Below, piece by piece: positions 27,072 to 35,059 of a DNA stretch of 64,000 nucleotides. A program made the position numbers and the translations under genes. Positions within the stretch are counted from its first letter, which is position 1. Every line of letters starts with the position of its first letter. The DNA is from Rhodococcus yunnanensis NBRC 103083 (GTDB lineage Bacteria; Actinomycetota; Actinomycetes; Mycobacteriales; Mycobacteriaceae): the NCBI RefSeq assembly GCF_001895005.1, contig NZ_BCXH01000001.1:124001-188000 (forward strand). The letters are read 5' to 3'. Under the pieces are notes generated by a model. It was not told where the DNA came from. It saw only the letters and a list, made by a program, of their open reading frames with translations, and did not search any database.

Positions 27072-28322
27072 TCAGAAGAGGGCGTGGGATGCGAGAAGTC
27101 GGTGGAGCGTCAGAGTCAGCAACAGACGTGAGCGTCCGTACGGTTCGGTGCACGAGAAACCGAGAATCTTCTCGGCTCGTTCGACTCGATGGCCCACCGA
27201 GTTGTGATGCATGTGTACGACGCGGGCGGCCTTGCGCAGAGAATCGTGGGAAGCGACTGCCAACAGAGTCGGGATGATGTCGGATCCGACTTGCTTGCAG
27301 AGTTCTTCCAGCCGAACGACGTCGGGATTGCTCGCGAGTTCACGCGCGGTCAGTTGTTCGGCGAGAATTTCGTACGCGCCCAACCTGCTCGAGGGAACTA
27401 TCACGGATGTGCCGCCCTCCGGCGGCTTGTCCGAACGCACGCTCGGTATCGCGAACCGCAACGCATTGACACTGTGCCGCCAGGCTTCGGCAAGTCCCGA
27501 AGGTGAAGTGGGACGGGAGATACCGCCGCGAAGTCCGATCGGAACGACAAGTTCGTCCACTGAGTCGAAGGAGGTTGCGATGACGATGTGCACCCGATCG
27601 ATGAGAGCGTGATGCGCTCCTGAGCCGGTCGCTCGTATCTGACGCACCACTTCGTCGACGCCCGCGCTGTCGCCGAACAGAGCCAACGCGGTCAGTACCC
27701 CGGTGGACCCGAGACCGAGTCGCCTCAGAGCGCTCGCTCGCTCCTGGTCCGAGGCGTCAGGACTGACCAGAAGCCTGACATCGGCCGATGCGCCGCGTGG
27801 CTCCCATCGCGCCTCCGCAACGAGTACCACGGTCGCCAGATGGGCCACGATTCGCTCGATATCGGTCTGGTTTGCGTCCACCGCTGGCGCATCGATGGAC
27901 GCGATCCAGACCGATATCTCGGAACCCAGGTAGCGCCTGCCGATTTCGGCTGTGTCGGTGGTGTCGACCGAACCGTTCGGGTCGACTACGAGTCGTCCGG
28001 TGGACGGGGCCTGGACACCCACGGAGAACCCGAGGGACGCCGCCGCGCACCCGACGACCTTCTTGACGTCCGTCGTCGGCTCCAACGCGCACTCGTCTAT
28101 ACGCCGAAATGCGGTGTTCAACGGATCGGTGTCCAACGGGTCGGTGTCCAACGGGTCGGTGTCCATCAGTGAGTACGCAGCGGGACTGCTGTGCACGGTC
28201 ACGACGTCGAACCGTGTGTCGACATCGTAGAACTTTGCACCATTGTCCCGCATCCTTTCTCGCGTGCCGATCGTCGCTATCGGACAATACCGGCTGAGGA
28301 AACTCATTGTGAGGCGCTTCAC
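27072..28322 (-). CDS. PucR-family transcriptional regulator with a short Asp-Thr-Asp-Pro-Leu repeat
   Basis: Regulator of up to 416 residues. The C-terminal PucR HTH is clear: DIIPTLLAVASHDSLRKAARVVHMHHNSVGHRVERAEKILGF, then RLLLTLTLHRLL. The middle resembles the CdaR/GGDEF-like region of the first PucR gene. Near the N-terminus a 15-bp DNA repeat encodes DTDPL three times. Start is uncertain: GTG at 28322, ATG at 28307 or ATG at 28253; the outer limit is given. Divergent from the branched-chain-type importer (85 bp), whose expression it probably controls, along with the BVMO behind it (inference). Confidence 0.82.
   Translation of the reverse strand: MKRLTMSFLSRYCPIATIGTRERMRDNGAKFYDVDTRFDVVTVHSSPAAYSLMDTDPLDTDPLDTDPLNTAFRRIDECALEPTTDVKKVVGCAAASLGFSVGVQAPSTGRLVVDPNGSVDTTDTAEIGRRYLGSEISVWIASIDAPAVDANQTDIERIVAHLATVVLVAEARWEPRGASADVRLLVSPDASDQERASALRRLGLGSTGVLTALALFGDSAGVDEVVRQIRATGSGAHHALIDRVHIVIATSFDSVDELVVPIGLRGGISRPTSPSGLAEAWRHSVNALRFAIPSVRSDKPPEGGTSVIVPSSRLGAYEILAEQLTARELASNPDVVRLEELCKQVGSDIIPTLLAVASHDSLRKAARVVHMHHNSVGHRVERAEKILGFSCTEPYGRSRLLLTLTLHRLLASHALF
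28114..28158. repeat. 15-bp tandem repeat inside the PucR gene (3 copies)
   Basis: Units at 28114-28128, 28129-28143 and 28144-28158 of gtgtccaacgggtcg (first copy with two changes), plus a partial fourth. In phase with the minus-strand gene, so copy changes keep the reading frame. Confidence 0.9.
28309..28322. promoter_or_regulatory. Imperfect palindrome GTGAGGCGCTTCAC at the PucR start
   Basis: Twelve of fourteen bases are symmetric. It lies over the distal PucR start codon and 85 bp before the importer gene, so it could be an autoregulatory site. Alternatively it is simply coding if the GTG at 28322 is used. Confidence 0.35.
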
Positions 28323-28354
28323 ATCCTACTACTTGGTCTGCTATAAATATCGCA

Positions 28355-28368
28355 ATCATTCAAAAGAT
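28355..28368. promoter_or_regulatory. Shared operator-like motif, weaker copy (ATCAT-TCAA-AAGAT)
   Basis: Perfect left arm, one mismatch in the right arm, 38 bp before the receptor start and just after a TATAAAT box at 28342-28348 that looks like a -10 element. Confidence 0.4.
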
Positions 28369-28406
28369 CAAGTTCTACGTGTGTCCTTCTGAGATCTGGG
28401 AGCATC

Positions 28407-29636
28407 ATGCCTGCCAAGAACACTGCCGTCAGATTGCTCGCACTCGTGTTTGCGACCACCGTCGCGCTTACCGGATGTGCGTCGGACGAGGAGTCCGACA
28501 CCGAGTCGCCCGGCGACGCGGCGCAGCCCTTCAGAGTTACCTTCATCGCGTCTGTCAGCGGACCGCTCGCACCGTTCGCAATAGCCCACACCGCTGCGGT
28601 GAAGGCTGCGGCCGGCGTCATCAACGACGAGGGCGGAATCCTCGGTCGCCAGGTAGAGGTCACCATCGTCGACGACGGCGGTGAGGCGACCAAGGCCGTC
28701 AATGCCGCACAGTCGATCGTGAACGAGGACGTGTTGCCCGACGTCGTCATTCCGGGGAACTTCAGTGCATCGACAATTCCGGTCTTGCCGATCTTCGCGC
28801 GGGCCGACATTCCGACGGTGTCCATCGCGACAGCGTCGGAAGGTAACGATCCCGAGAAGTACCCCCTCAACTTCGGCGTCTCCAATACACCCGCGCAGAG
28901 CATGAAGGGCCTGACGGACTACCTGAAAGAGGAGGGCATTGCCTCGATCGCAGTCGTCGCTGCCAACAACGAAACCGGCCGCTCGACGCTTGCGACATTG
29001 GAACAGAACGCTGAGGCCGAAGGGATCTCGATCACCGATTCACAGTCCCTCGACTCCTCTACGGTCGACGCGACCGCGGCGCTCTCGAAGCTGCAGTCGA
29101 GCAACCCTGAGGCTCTCGTCGTGATCGGACTCGGCGGTGCGCTGCCGGGAACTGTCTTCAAGGACCGCACCAAGCTTGGCTGGGACATTCCCACGATCAC
29201 CGATGTCACCACCACCTCTACCGATCTCGTCACCCTGGCCGGTGGATCGCAGAATCTGAACAACGTTGTCGAACAGGAACTTCACTACGCCGTGGTAGGT
29301 GATCCTCTGCAGGCGACCGACGCGTTCGGCAAATTCCTACCCGCGTACCTGGAACAGGATCCGAAGCCGGGCCTGCCGATGGGCGCGTTGGCTGCAGGCT
29401 GGGGCGCGATGTCGTTGATTCAAGGCGCCTTCGACGCAGCAGGATCCACGGACCCCGACGAGTTCAAGTCAGCGGCCGAGAGCCTGACGACCGAGGATGC
29501 GCCGCTGTGGTTCCAAACGCCCGGGCCGTCGCTCGGATTGTCGCCGGACAACCACTACGTGGACTACGGCTCCTACGTCTATGCGCCGGCGGGCCCGCGG
29601 GACAGCACAGGCAGTCTCACCGTCGCGGCCGAGTGA
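28407..29636 (+). CDS. Branched-chain-type ABC transporter substrate-binding lipoprotein, copy 1
   Basis: Periplasmic-binding-protein-like receptor (type I, LivJ-like) of 409 residues. Signal peptide and lipobox MPAKNTAVRLLALVFATTVALTGC end in Cys, so it is membrane-anchored. Mature part begins with an acidic linker, then QPFRVTFIASVSGPLAPF and GGILGRQVEVTIVDDGG, typical of this class that binds amino acids, aromatic acids or other small carboxylates. gggag precedes the ATG. It is closely related to the receptor at 33141 over most of its length; both keep the NAAQSIVN..DVVIPG segment. Confidence 0.9.
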   Translation: MPAKNTAVRLLALVFATTVALTGCASDEESDTESPGDAAQPFRVTFIASVSGPLAPFAIAHTAAVKAAAGVINDEGGILGRQVEVTIVDDGGEATKAVNAAQSIVNEDVLPDVVIPGNFSASTIPVLPIFARADIPTVSIATASEGNDPEKYPLNFGVSNTPAQSMKGLTDYLKEEGIASIAVVAANNETGRSTLATLEQNAEAEGISITDSQSLDSSTVDATAALSKLQSSNPEALVVIGLGGALPGTVFKDRTKLGWDIPTITDVTTTSTDLVTLAGGSQNLNNVVEQELHYAVVGDPLQATDAFGKFLPAYLEQDPKPGLPMGALAAGWGAMSLIQGAFDAAGSTDPDEFKSAAESLTTEDAPLWFQTPGPSLGLSPDNHYVDYGSYVYAPAGPRDSTGSLTVAAE

Positions 29637-29649
29637 ACAGGGACAGAAC

Positions 29650-30519
29650 ATGACACTACTGTGGGCCGGTCTTGCGACCGGTGCTGTGTACGCCCTCGTC
29701 GGACTTGCGTTCACCATCGTGCTCACCTCGTCCGACGTGTTCAACTTCGCGCAGCCTCAATTCGTCATGCTGGGAGCATTTCTCGGATACTGGGGCCTGT
29801 CGGAGACGTCCCTGCCGCTCGTCGTGATCGTCGCCGGCACGTTGATAGTCGGTGCTGCCCTCGGTTATCTGGAGGAGATCATCGCTATTCGGCCACTCCG
29901 GAAGCGTCCGAACGCGGGATACGCGGTCCTGGTCACCACGGTCGGTTTCTCGGTTGCGTTGAACGGTCTCGCACTCGTCATCTGGGGCAGCACGCCGGCT
30001 CCCGTATCGGTTCCCAACGCCGACAAGATATTCCATATCCTCGGCGGCTCGGTCAGTGTCATCGATCTGGTGCTCATCACCCTCGCCCTGGTGGTCGGCC
30101 TGTCGCTGCACTACGCAGCACGACGCACCAGCTGGGGGATGGCGGGACGAGCAATTGCAGCGGACGGAGATCTGGCCGTGGCCCGCGGAGTCGACGCGCC
30201 TCGCTTCAAGACGACCGGATTCGTACTGGCAGGCGCATTCGCTTGTGCGGTAGGTGTTTTCATCGGTGCCAAACTTTCGGCGAACATCAACCTCGGAAAT
30301 TCACTGGTCATCCTCGGGTTCGTCGGCCTCGCCGTCGGTGGGATGGGCAGTTACGTGGGGGCTCTCGTCGGAGGACTCGTCATCGGCGTCATTCAGGTCT
30401 TGACGAGTCGCTACATCGGAGCCGAATACGAACTCGTCGTGCTCTTCGTCGTGCTTCTGTCCATTCTCCTGTTACGGCCCGCCGGGATTCTCGGTGGCCG
30501 ACAATTCCGGACGGTGTGA
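29650..30519 (+). CDS. Branched-chain-type ABC permease (LivH-like)
   Basis: Membrane permease of 289 residues with about eight helices, starting LLWAGLATGAVYALVGLAFTIVL and containing the EEIIAIRPLRKR cytoplasmic loop and GGMGSYVGALVGGLVIGVIQ near the C-terminus, both typical of LivH. It follows the receptor gene by 13 bp. Pairs with the fused LivM-LivG protein next to it. Confidence 0.9.
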   Translation: MTLLWAGLATGAVYALVGLAFTIVLTSSDVFNFAQPQFVMLGAFLGYWGLSETSLPLVVIVAGTLIVGAALGYLEEIIAIRPLRKRPNAGYAVLVTTVGFSVALNGLALVIWGSTPAPVSVPNADKIFHILGGSVSVIDLVLITLALVVGLSLHYAARRTSWGMAGRAIAADGDLAVARGVDAPRFKTTGFVLAGAFACAVGVFIGAKLSANINLGNSLVILGFVGLAVGGMGSYVGALVGGLVIGVIQVLTSRYIGAEYELVVLFVVLLSILLLRPAGILGGRQFRTV

Positions 30520-30521
30520 TC

Positions 30522-32318
30522 ATGCTTTCTCGTCTGCACAGGCCAGGGTTCGGCTGGTGGCTTCCGCCGCTGATCGGGGCCCTGCTCATCGGCGGTTCCC
30601 TCGTGGTCACCGGCCACGGTGACCAGCGCGAGCTTGCGCTGGTGGCGATCTACACACTCGTCATTTCCGGCCTGAATTTTTCATTCGGCTACGGCGGTGA
30701 ACTGGCTTTCGGACAGATCGCCATGCTTGCCGCGGGTGCGTACACGACCGCGATACTGAACGTGCACGGCCACACCGACATCCTGCTTGCGCTTGTGCTC
30801 TCGGTGGCCGCAGCGGCAGTGGTCGGATTCATTTCCGGAATTCCCTCGATCCGGTTGAGCCACTGGTCGCTTGCGATTACATCTTTCTTCTTGGTGCTGT
30901 TGGTGCCGAGCTTGATTCAGGTGTTCGAATCGCAGACCGGCGGCTTGATCGGCTTGGTGATGCCGGAGTCGGCAACCCTGTTCGGCTCCGAGCTCGAATG
31001 GGAAGGCTTCTACATCTTCGCCATGGTGGTGGCGCTGATCTGGCTCGTTGTGATGCGGAATCAGATTCTGTCGCGACGAGGTGCGGGTCTGATCGCCATG
31101 CGCGAGAGTCCTCAGTTGGCCTCCTCGCTCGGCCTCAGTGTGTACCGCCAGAGGATGTACGCCTACATCATGGGCAGTCTGCCTGCAGGTGCAGCCGGAT
31201 GCCTGATGGCGCAACTCAACGGTTTCGTTTCGCCGGATACGTTCACACTGTCGCTCGCAATCGCGGTGCTTGCCGGATCTGTGGTGGGTGGTGTGTCCAG
31301 TGTCTACGGCGCCCCGCTCGGTGCCTTGATCCTGGTTCTCGGACCGTTGCAGGCGTCGGCGTTCGACCGATACTCGTTGTTGGTCTACGGCGTGTTCCTG
31401 CTGCTGGTGGGAGTGCTGTTCGCCAGTGGCCTTGCCGGCGTACTGCGACTCGGAACCGGCAAGCTGCTCAGGCGGGTTGCGCCCGCCTCGCCCGTGGAAG
31501 CAGCGCTGCTGGGCGACGCTCCTGCCCTCGCGATTCCGGGCGAACAACTCGTGGTCGACGGGATCGTCAAGTCCTACGGTGGGGTCCGTGCGCTCGACGG
31601 TGCGGGAATCGTTGCCGAACCAGGGCAGATCACGGCCGTCATGGGTGCCAACGGTGCCGGAAAGACCACTCTCCTCAACGCTGTCTCCGGATTCGTCGCG
31701 GTCGAGGACGGCACCGTCGAACTAGGAGGAAAACCGCTCGGCGGCCAACCGGCACACGCTGTTGCGCGGCGAGGAGTCAGCCGCACGTTCCAGACCCCGC
31801 TGATTCCGCGAGGCATGACAGTCCTCGAGGTTGTTGTCTCCGGCCGTGTCACGGCGGGACGGGTCGGCCTCGTGTCCACCATCCTTCGTCTGCCGTCGTT
31901 CCGTTCGGCTCACCGCGCAGATCTGGAAGCCGCGAGAGCAGCCCTGTCCTTCGCCGGATTGCTACACCTCGCCGACCAGGATGCGCAGAGTCTGCCGCTC
32001 GGTACCAGGCGTCTGTTGGAGGTGGCTCGGGCCGTGGCGCGAGAGCCCAATGTGGTTCTGCTCGACGAACCTGCTGCGGGTCTCGACGACGTGGCGCTCG
32101 GTGAGTTGGACAACCTGCTGCGCCGTACGCGTGATGCCGGGGCGACCATCGTGATCGTCGAGCACAACGTCTCGTTCCTTCTCGGCCTTGCAGATCAGGT
32201 CTTCGTGATGGATCTGGGTGCTGTATTGGCAAGTGGGACAAGCGAAGAGATTCGAGACCATCCCGAGGTGGTAGCCACCTACCTCGGTCGCCGTAGACCC
32301 ACGCCGGAGGTATCATGA
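30522..32318 (+). CDS. Fused branched-chain-type ABC permease-ATPase (LivM-LivG)
   Basis: Single 598-residue polypeptide combining a LivM permease (residues about 1-310: multiple helices, FSFGYGGELAFGQIAMLAAGAY, SLGLSVYRQRMYAYIMGS) and a LivG ATPase (about 340-598). ATPase motifs are Walker A MGANGAGKTTLL, signature-like QSLPLGTRRLLEVARAVA (LSGG replaced by LPLG), Walker B VVLLDEPAAGLDD and IVIVEHNVSFL. Starts ATG 30522, two bases after the LivH stop. The join QALAIPGEQLVVDGIVKSY-like linker is short (near residue 325-345). Such fusions occur in some actinobacterial importers. Confidence 0.9.
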   Translation: MLSRLHRPGFGWWLPPLIGALLIGGSLVVTGHGDQRELALVAIYTLVISGLNFSFGYGGELAFGQIAMLAAGAYTTAILNVHGHTDILLALVLSVAAAAVVGFISGIPSIRLSHWSLAITSFFLVLLVPSLIQVFESQTGGLIGLVMPESATLFGSELEWEGFYIFAMVVALIWLVVMRNQILSRRGAGLIAMRESPQLASSLGLSVYRQRMYAYIMGSLPAGAAGCLMAQLNGFVSPDTFTLSLAIAVLAGSVVGGVSSVYGAPLGALILVLGPLQASAFDRYSLLVYGVFLLLVGVLFASGLAGVLRLGTGKLLRRVAPASPVEAALLGDAPALAIPGEQLVVDGIVKSYGGVRALDGAGIVAEPGQITAVMGANGAGKTTLLNAVSGFVAVEDGTVELGGKPLGGQPAHAVARRGVSRTFQTPLIPRGMTVLEVVVSGRVTAGRVGLVSTILRLPSFRSAHRADLEAARAALSFAGLLHLADQDAQSLPLGTRRLLEVARAVAREPNVVLLDEPAAGLDDVALGELDNLLRRTRDAGATIVIVEHNVSFLLGLADQVFVMDLGAVLASGTSEEIRDHPEVVATYLGRRRPTPEVS

Positions 32319-33040
32319 CCGCGACCGAACCGCTGCTGTCGGTCCAATCGCTCCGCGTCGGTTACGGAGATCTGACCGCTGTGTGGGACGCGAGCCTGGA
32401 CTTGATGCCGGGGCGTGTTCTTGCACTCGTCGGACGCAACGGTGCAGGCAAGTCGACCCTGCTGCTCGGCGTCACAGGCCTGCTCCGGCCTACCCAGGGC
32501 AGAGTTCTTCTCGGCGGCAGAGACATCACCACGGTTCCGCCACACCGCCGCGGGAAGCTCGGTTTGTCCCTCGTCATGGAGGGCAAGCGGGTGTTTCGTC
32601 CGCTCACGGTCGAGGAGAACCTCAAAGTCGGCACCTTCTCGCAGGGCGCGAGCCGCAAGGAATCGGCGGCACTCATCGACGAGATGTACCAGCGCTTCCC
32701 GATGCTCGCCGAACGCCGCACGAAGATGGCAGGGGATCTCAGTGGCGGACAACAACAGTCACTGGCAATCGCGCAGGCACTGATGAGCAGGCCGAAGGTG
32801 TTGATGCTCGACGAACCGTCGAGCGGTTTGGCACCGTCGGTCATCGATGGCGTGTTCGATCTGATCGGCACTTTGAAGAAGGACGGAATCGCGATCCTTC
32901 TTGTCGAACAACTCGTGGCCGACATGCTCGGTGGAGTCGCCGACGACGTCGTCGTACTCGACGGAGGCCGGGTCGTGCTCTCGGAGCCGGCGGACAGTCT
33001 CACCGTCGAGCGATTGGCCGGGCTCGTCTACACCACCTGA
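32315..33040 (+). CDS. Branched-chain-type ABC ATPase (LivF-like)
   Basis: Cytoplasmic ATPase of 241 residues. Walker A GRNGAGKSTLLLG, signature LSGGQQQSLAIAQAL, Walker B LMLDEPSSGLAP and the LivF marker VMEGKRVFRPLTVEENL are all present. ATGA overlap with the fused gene, so synthesis is coupled. Completes the importer: receptor, LivH, LivM-LivG, LivF. Confidence 0.93.
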   Translation: MTATEPLLSVQSLRVGYGDLTAVWDASLDLMPGRVLALVGRNGAGKSTLLLGVTGLLRPTQGRVLLGGRDITTVPPHRRGKLGLSLVMEGKRVFRPLTVEENLKVGTFSQGASRKESAALIDEMYQRFPMLAERRTKMAGDLSGGQQQSLAIAQALMSRPKVLMLDEPSSGLAPSVIDGVFDLIGTLKKDGIAILLVEQLVADMLGGVADDVVVLDGGRVVLSEPADSLTVERLAGLVYTT

Positions 33041-33140
33041 GGGCCCTCTCGAATCACTGTGTTGTGCCGCCTGTTCGGTCCGATTCATTCGTCCATGGGA
33101 TGTGCTCGACGTCCCTCCCTCGATCATTGGAGTTCGACAA

Positions 33141-34361
33141 ATGCAAGTCAAGAAAATCACTGCAGCTGTATTGACAGTCGGCCTGTTCGCTCTCGCTGGA
33201 TGCAGCTCGGACGACAGCGGCGGATCAGGGTCGGGAGACGACGCGTCGCAACCGTTCCGGGTAACCTACGTGACCTCCACCAGTGGTGCGCTGGCTCCGT
33301 TCGCGGCCGCGGTGACGGCATCGCTGACCGCCGCGGTGAAGCAGATCAACGTCGATGGCGGAATCCTGGGTCGTCAGGTCGAGGTCACCACGATCGACGA
33401 TGGCAGCGAACCGACCAAAGCTGTCAACGCTGCGCAGTCGATCGTCAACGGTGACGACACACCGGATGTCGTCATTCCCGGGATAGCGAGCATGACGAGC
33501 ATTCCGACGCTTCCGATCTATGCGCGCGCGAACATTCCGACGGTGAGCACCGGTACCTCGACCGAAGGTAACAAGCCGGAGGAGTACCCGCTCAATTACG
33601 GTGTGTCGAACACTCCGGCACAGAGCATCACGGCGCTGTTGGGACACCTGAAGGACGAGGGTAAGACCTCCATCGCGGTGGTGACGGTCAACAACGAGGC
33701 CGGGCAGTCCACGCTGAAGACGCTGGAGTCGGAAGCAGCTGCTGCCGGGATCACCATCACCGATTCGCAAGCACTCGAAGCCTCGACAGTCGATGCGACA
33801 GCGGCGTTGTCGAAGCTGCAGGCCGGCAATCCGCAGGTGTTGGTCGTACCAGGGATACAGGGTCCTCTGGTGGGGGCGATCTTCAAGGACCGAGTCAAGC
33901 TCGGTTGGGATGTGCCGACGTACACGGACGTCGTCACCACGGCGAACGATCTGGTATCGGTTGCCGGTGGTCAAAGCAATCTGCAAGGCGTGACGCTGCA
34001 AGAGGTGCCGTACGGAGTCGCAGGTGACCCGACGCGAGACACCGAGGCATTCGACAAGTTCGTCACCGGATTCAAGGCGGAGATGCCTGATCCGGTGCTG
34101 CCGATGGGCGTGCTGGGAGCAGGGTGGAGTGCCATGGCGTTCACGCAGGGTCTGTTCGACAAGGCGGGATCGACCGATCCGGACGATCTGGCAGCAGCGG
34201 CATACGAACTGAAGACGACCGACGCGCCGCTGTGGTTCCAGACACCAGGGCCGTCGTTCGGCATCGACAGCGACAACCACTACGTGGTCTACGGCCAGTA
34301 CGCCTATGCGCCTGCCGGGCCACGTGACGACATGGGAAGCCTTCTGCCCAGCGCGAACTGA
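33141..34361 (+). CDS. Branched-chain-type ABC substrate-binding lipoprotein, copy 2
   Basis: Second LivJ-like receptor of 406 residues for the same importer. Lipobox is VGLFALAGC; the Ser/Asp/Gly-rich linker is followed by QPFRVTYVTSTSGALAPFAA, a close relative of copy 1 (28407). The conserved segments include NAAQSIVNGDDTPDVVIPG and EGNKPEEYPLNYGVSNTPAQS. Positioned 100 bp after LivF on the same strand. Two receptors probably broaden the substrate range or separate related ligands (inference). A very long terminator follows. Confidence 0.9.
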   Translation: MQVKKITAAVLTVGLFALAGCSSDDSGGSGSGDDASQPFRVTYVTSTSGALAPFAAAVTASLTAAVKQINVDGGILGRQVEVTTIDDGSEPTKAVNAAQSIVNGDDTPDVVIPGIASMTSIPTLPIYARANIPTVSTGTSTEGNKPEEYPLNYGVSNTPAQSITALLGHLKDEGKTSIAVVTVNNEAGQSTLKTLESEAAAAGITITDSQALEASTVDATAALSKLQAGNPQVLVVPGIQGPLVGAIFKDRVKLGWDVPTYTDVVTTANDLVSVAGGQSNLQGVTLQEVPYGVAGDPTRDTEAFDKFVTGFKAEMPDPVLPMGVLGAGWSAMAFTQGLFDKAGSTDPDDLAAAAYELKTTDAPLWFQTPGPSFGIDSDNHYVVYGQYAYAPAGPRDDMGSLLPSAN

Positions 34362-34375
34362 TCACGAGTATCTCG

Positions 34376-34424
34376 GTACGACTCTGGCGACGAGGACATG
34401 ACATCCTCGTCGCCAGAGTCGTAC
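34376..34424. terminator. Very long hairpin terminator (21-bp stem) after the importer operon
   Basis: Perfect stem of 21 bp (34376-34396 with 34404-34424) around a 7-base loop. It lies 15 bases past the second receptor stop and faces the convergent HtaA gene, so it may act on both strands. Confidence 0.88.
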
Positions 34425-34444
34425 TGATCCGAAAGGCACTGGGG

Positions 34445-34509
34445 TCGAACGGAAATCCCTGGACCGAACGGAAGTCCGTGGGTCGAAGGGGCAACGCTGG
34501 GCCGAACCG
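34445..34509. repeat. Degenerate 19-bp tandem repeat, about 3.4 copies
   Basis: Units begin at 34445, 34464, 34483 and 34502; each starts tcgaa or ccgaa and ends near ggg. It fills the gap between the terminator and the HtaA stop. No coding role seen. Confidence 0.7.
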
Positions 34510-34522
34510 TAGATGCCGAGAA

Positions 34523-35059
34523 TTACACGGGAGGGCTGTTGCGGACGATGTGAATTGGATCGAGGAGCTCGCCGACGGCGTACACGCCGCCGAGCAGGCT
34601 CACGCCGGCCTCGGTCAGCCGGGCACCGAGTGTCACGGACGAATCGGTGATCTCAGCAGGTCCGACCAGCTCCGCGATTGTTGCACGCCCCTCACGGCGA
34701 GGTTGCGCAGCGATGGTGATGCGAGGGGTGTCGTCGAAGAGAATTTCGATGTCGCCGAGGTGAAAGTCCATCACGCCGAAGTGAGCCCAGAAGTGTGCGG
34801 ATCCTCGGAAGGCCAGTCCAGCGTTGTGTGTGGTGGCTACGCCCTCGAAGACGAACCGTGACTCGGCGTCGACACCCACTTCGCGGCGGGTGATCTTGCC
34901 GTCGTCGATCGACTCGACATACTCGGTGAAGCTGCTACGCAAAGCCCAATGCAGCGTTGTCTGTTCGGACGGCCACAGTGGGTCGGACAGGCGCAGTGGG
35001 TTGGACGGGCGCAGCGGGTCGGAGGGACTCGAATCGCCAGCACCGACGCCGGCAGTCAC
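34523..35059 (-). CDS. HtaA-domain protein without signal peptide
   Basis: Protein of 178 residues with one HtaA domain (residues about 33-150): LHWALRSSFTEYVESIDDGKITR, ESRFVFEGVATTHNAGLAFRGSAHFWAHFGVMDFHLGDIEI, RITIAA. HtaA modules bind heme in secreted or anchored corynebacterial proteins (established), but here there is no signal peptide or anchor. The N-terminus is a low-complexity PSDPLRPSNPLRLSDPL repeat encoded by an 18-bp DNA repeat. Start is GTG at 35059, overlapping the reductase stop (GTGA), so it is translated with the ferredoxin and reductase. Role unknown. Confidence 0.72.
   Translation of the reverse strand: MTAGVGAGDSSPSDPLRPSNPLRLSDPLWPSEQTTLHWALRSSFTEYVESIDDGKITRREVGVDAESRFVFEGVATTHNAGLAFRGSAHFWAHFGVMDFHLGDIEILFDDTPRITIAAQPRREGRATIAELVGPAEITDSSVTLGARLTEAGVSLLGGVYAVGELLDPIHIVRNSPPV
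34965..35018. repeat. 18-bp tandem repeat encoding the HtaA N-terminal tail (3 copies)
   Basis: Units at 34965-34982, 34983-35000 and 35001-35018, plus a partial fourth. In phase on the minus strand; each encodes the six-residue unit SDPLRP or a close variant. Confidence 0.85.
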
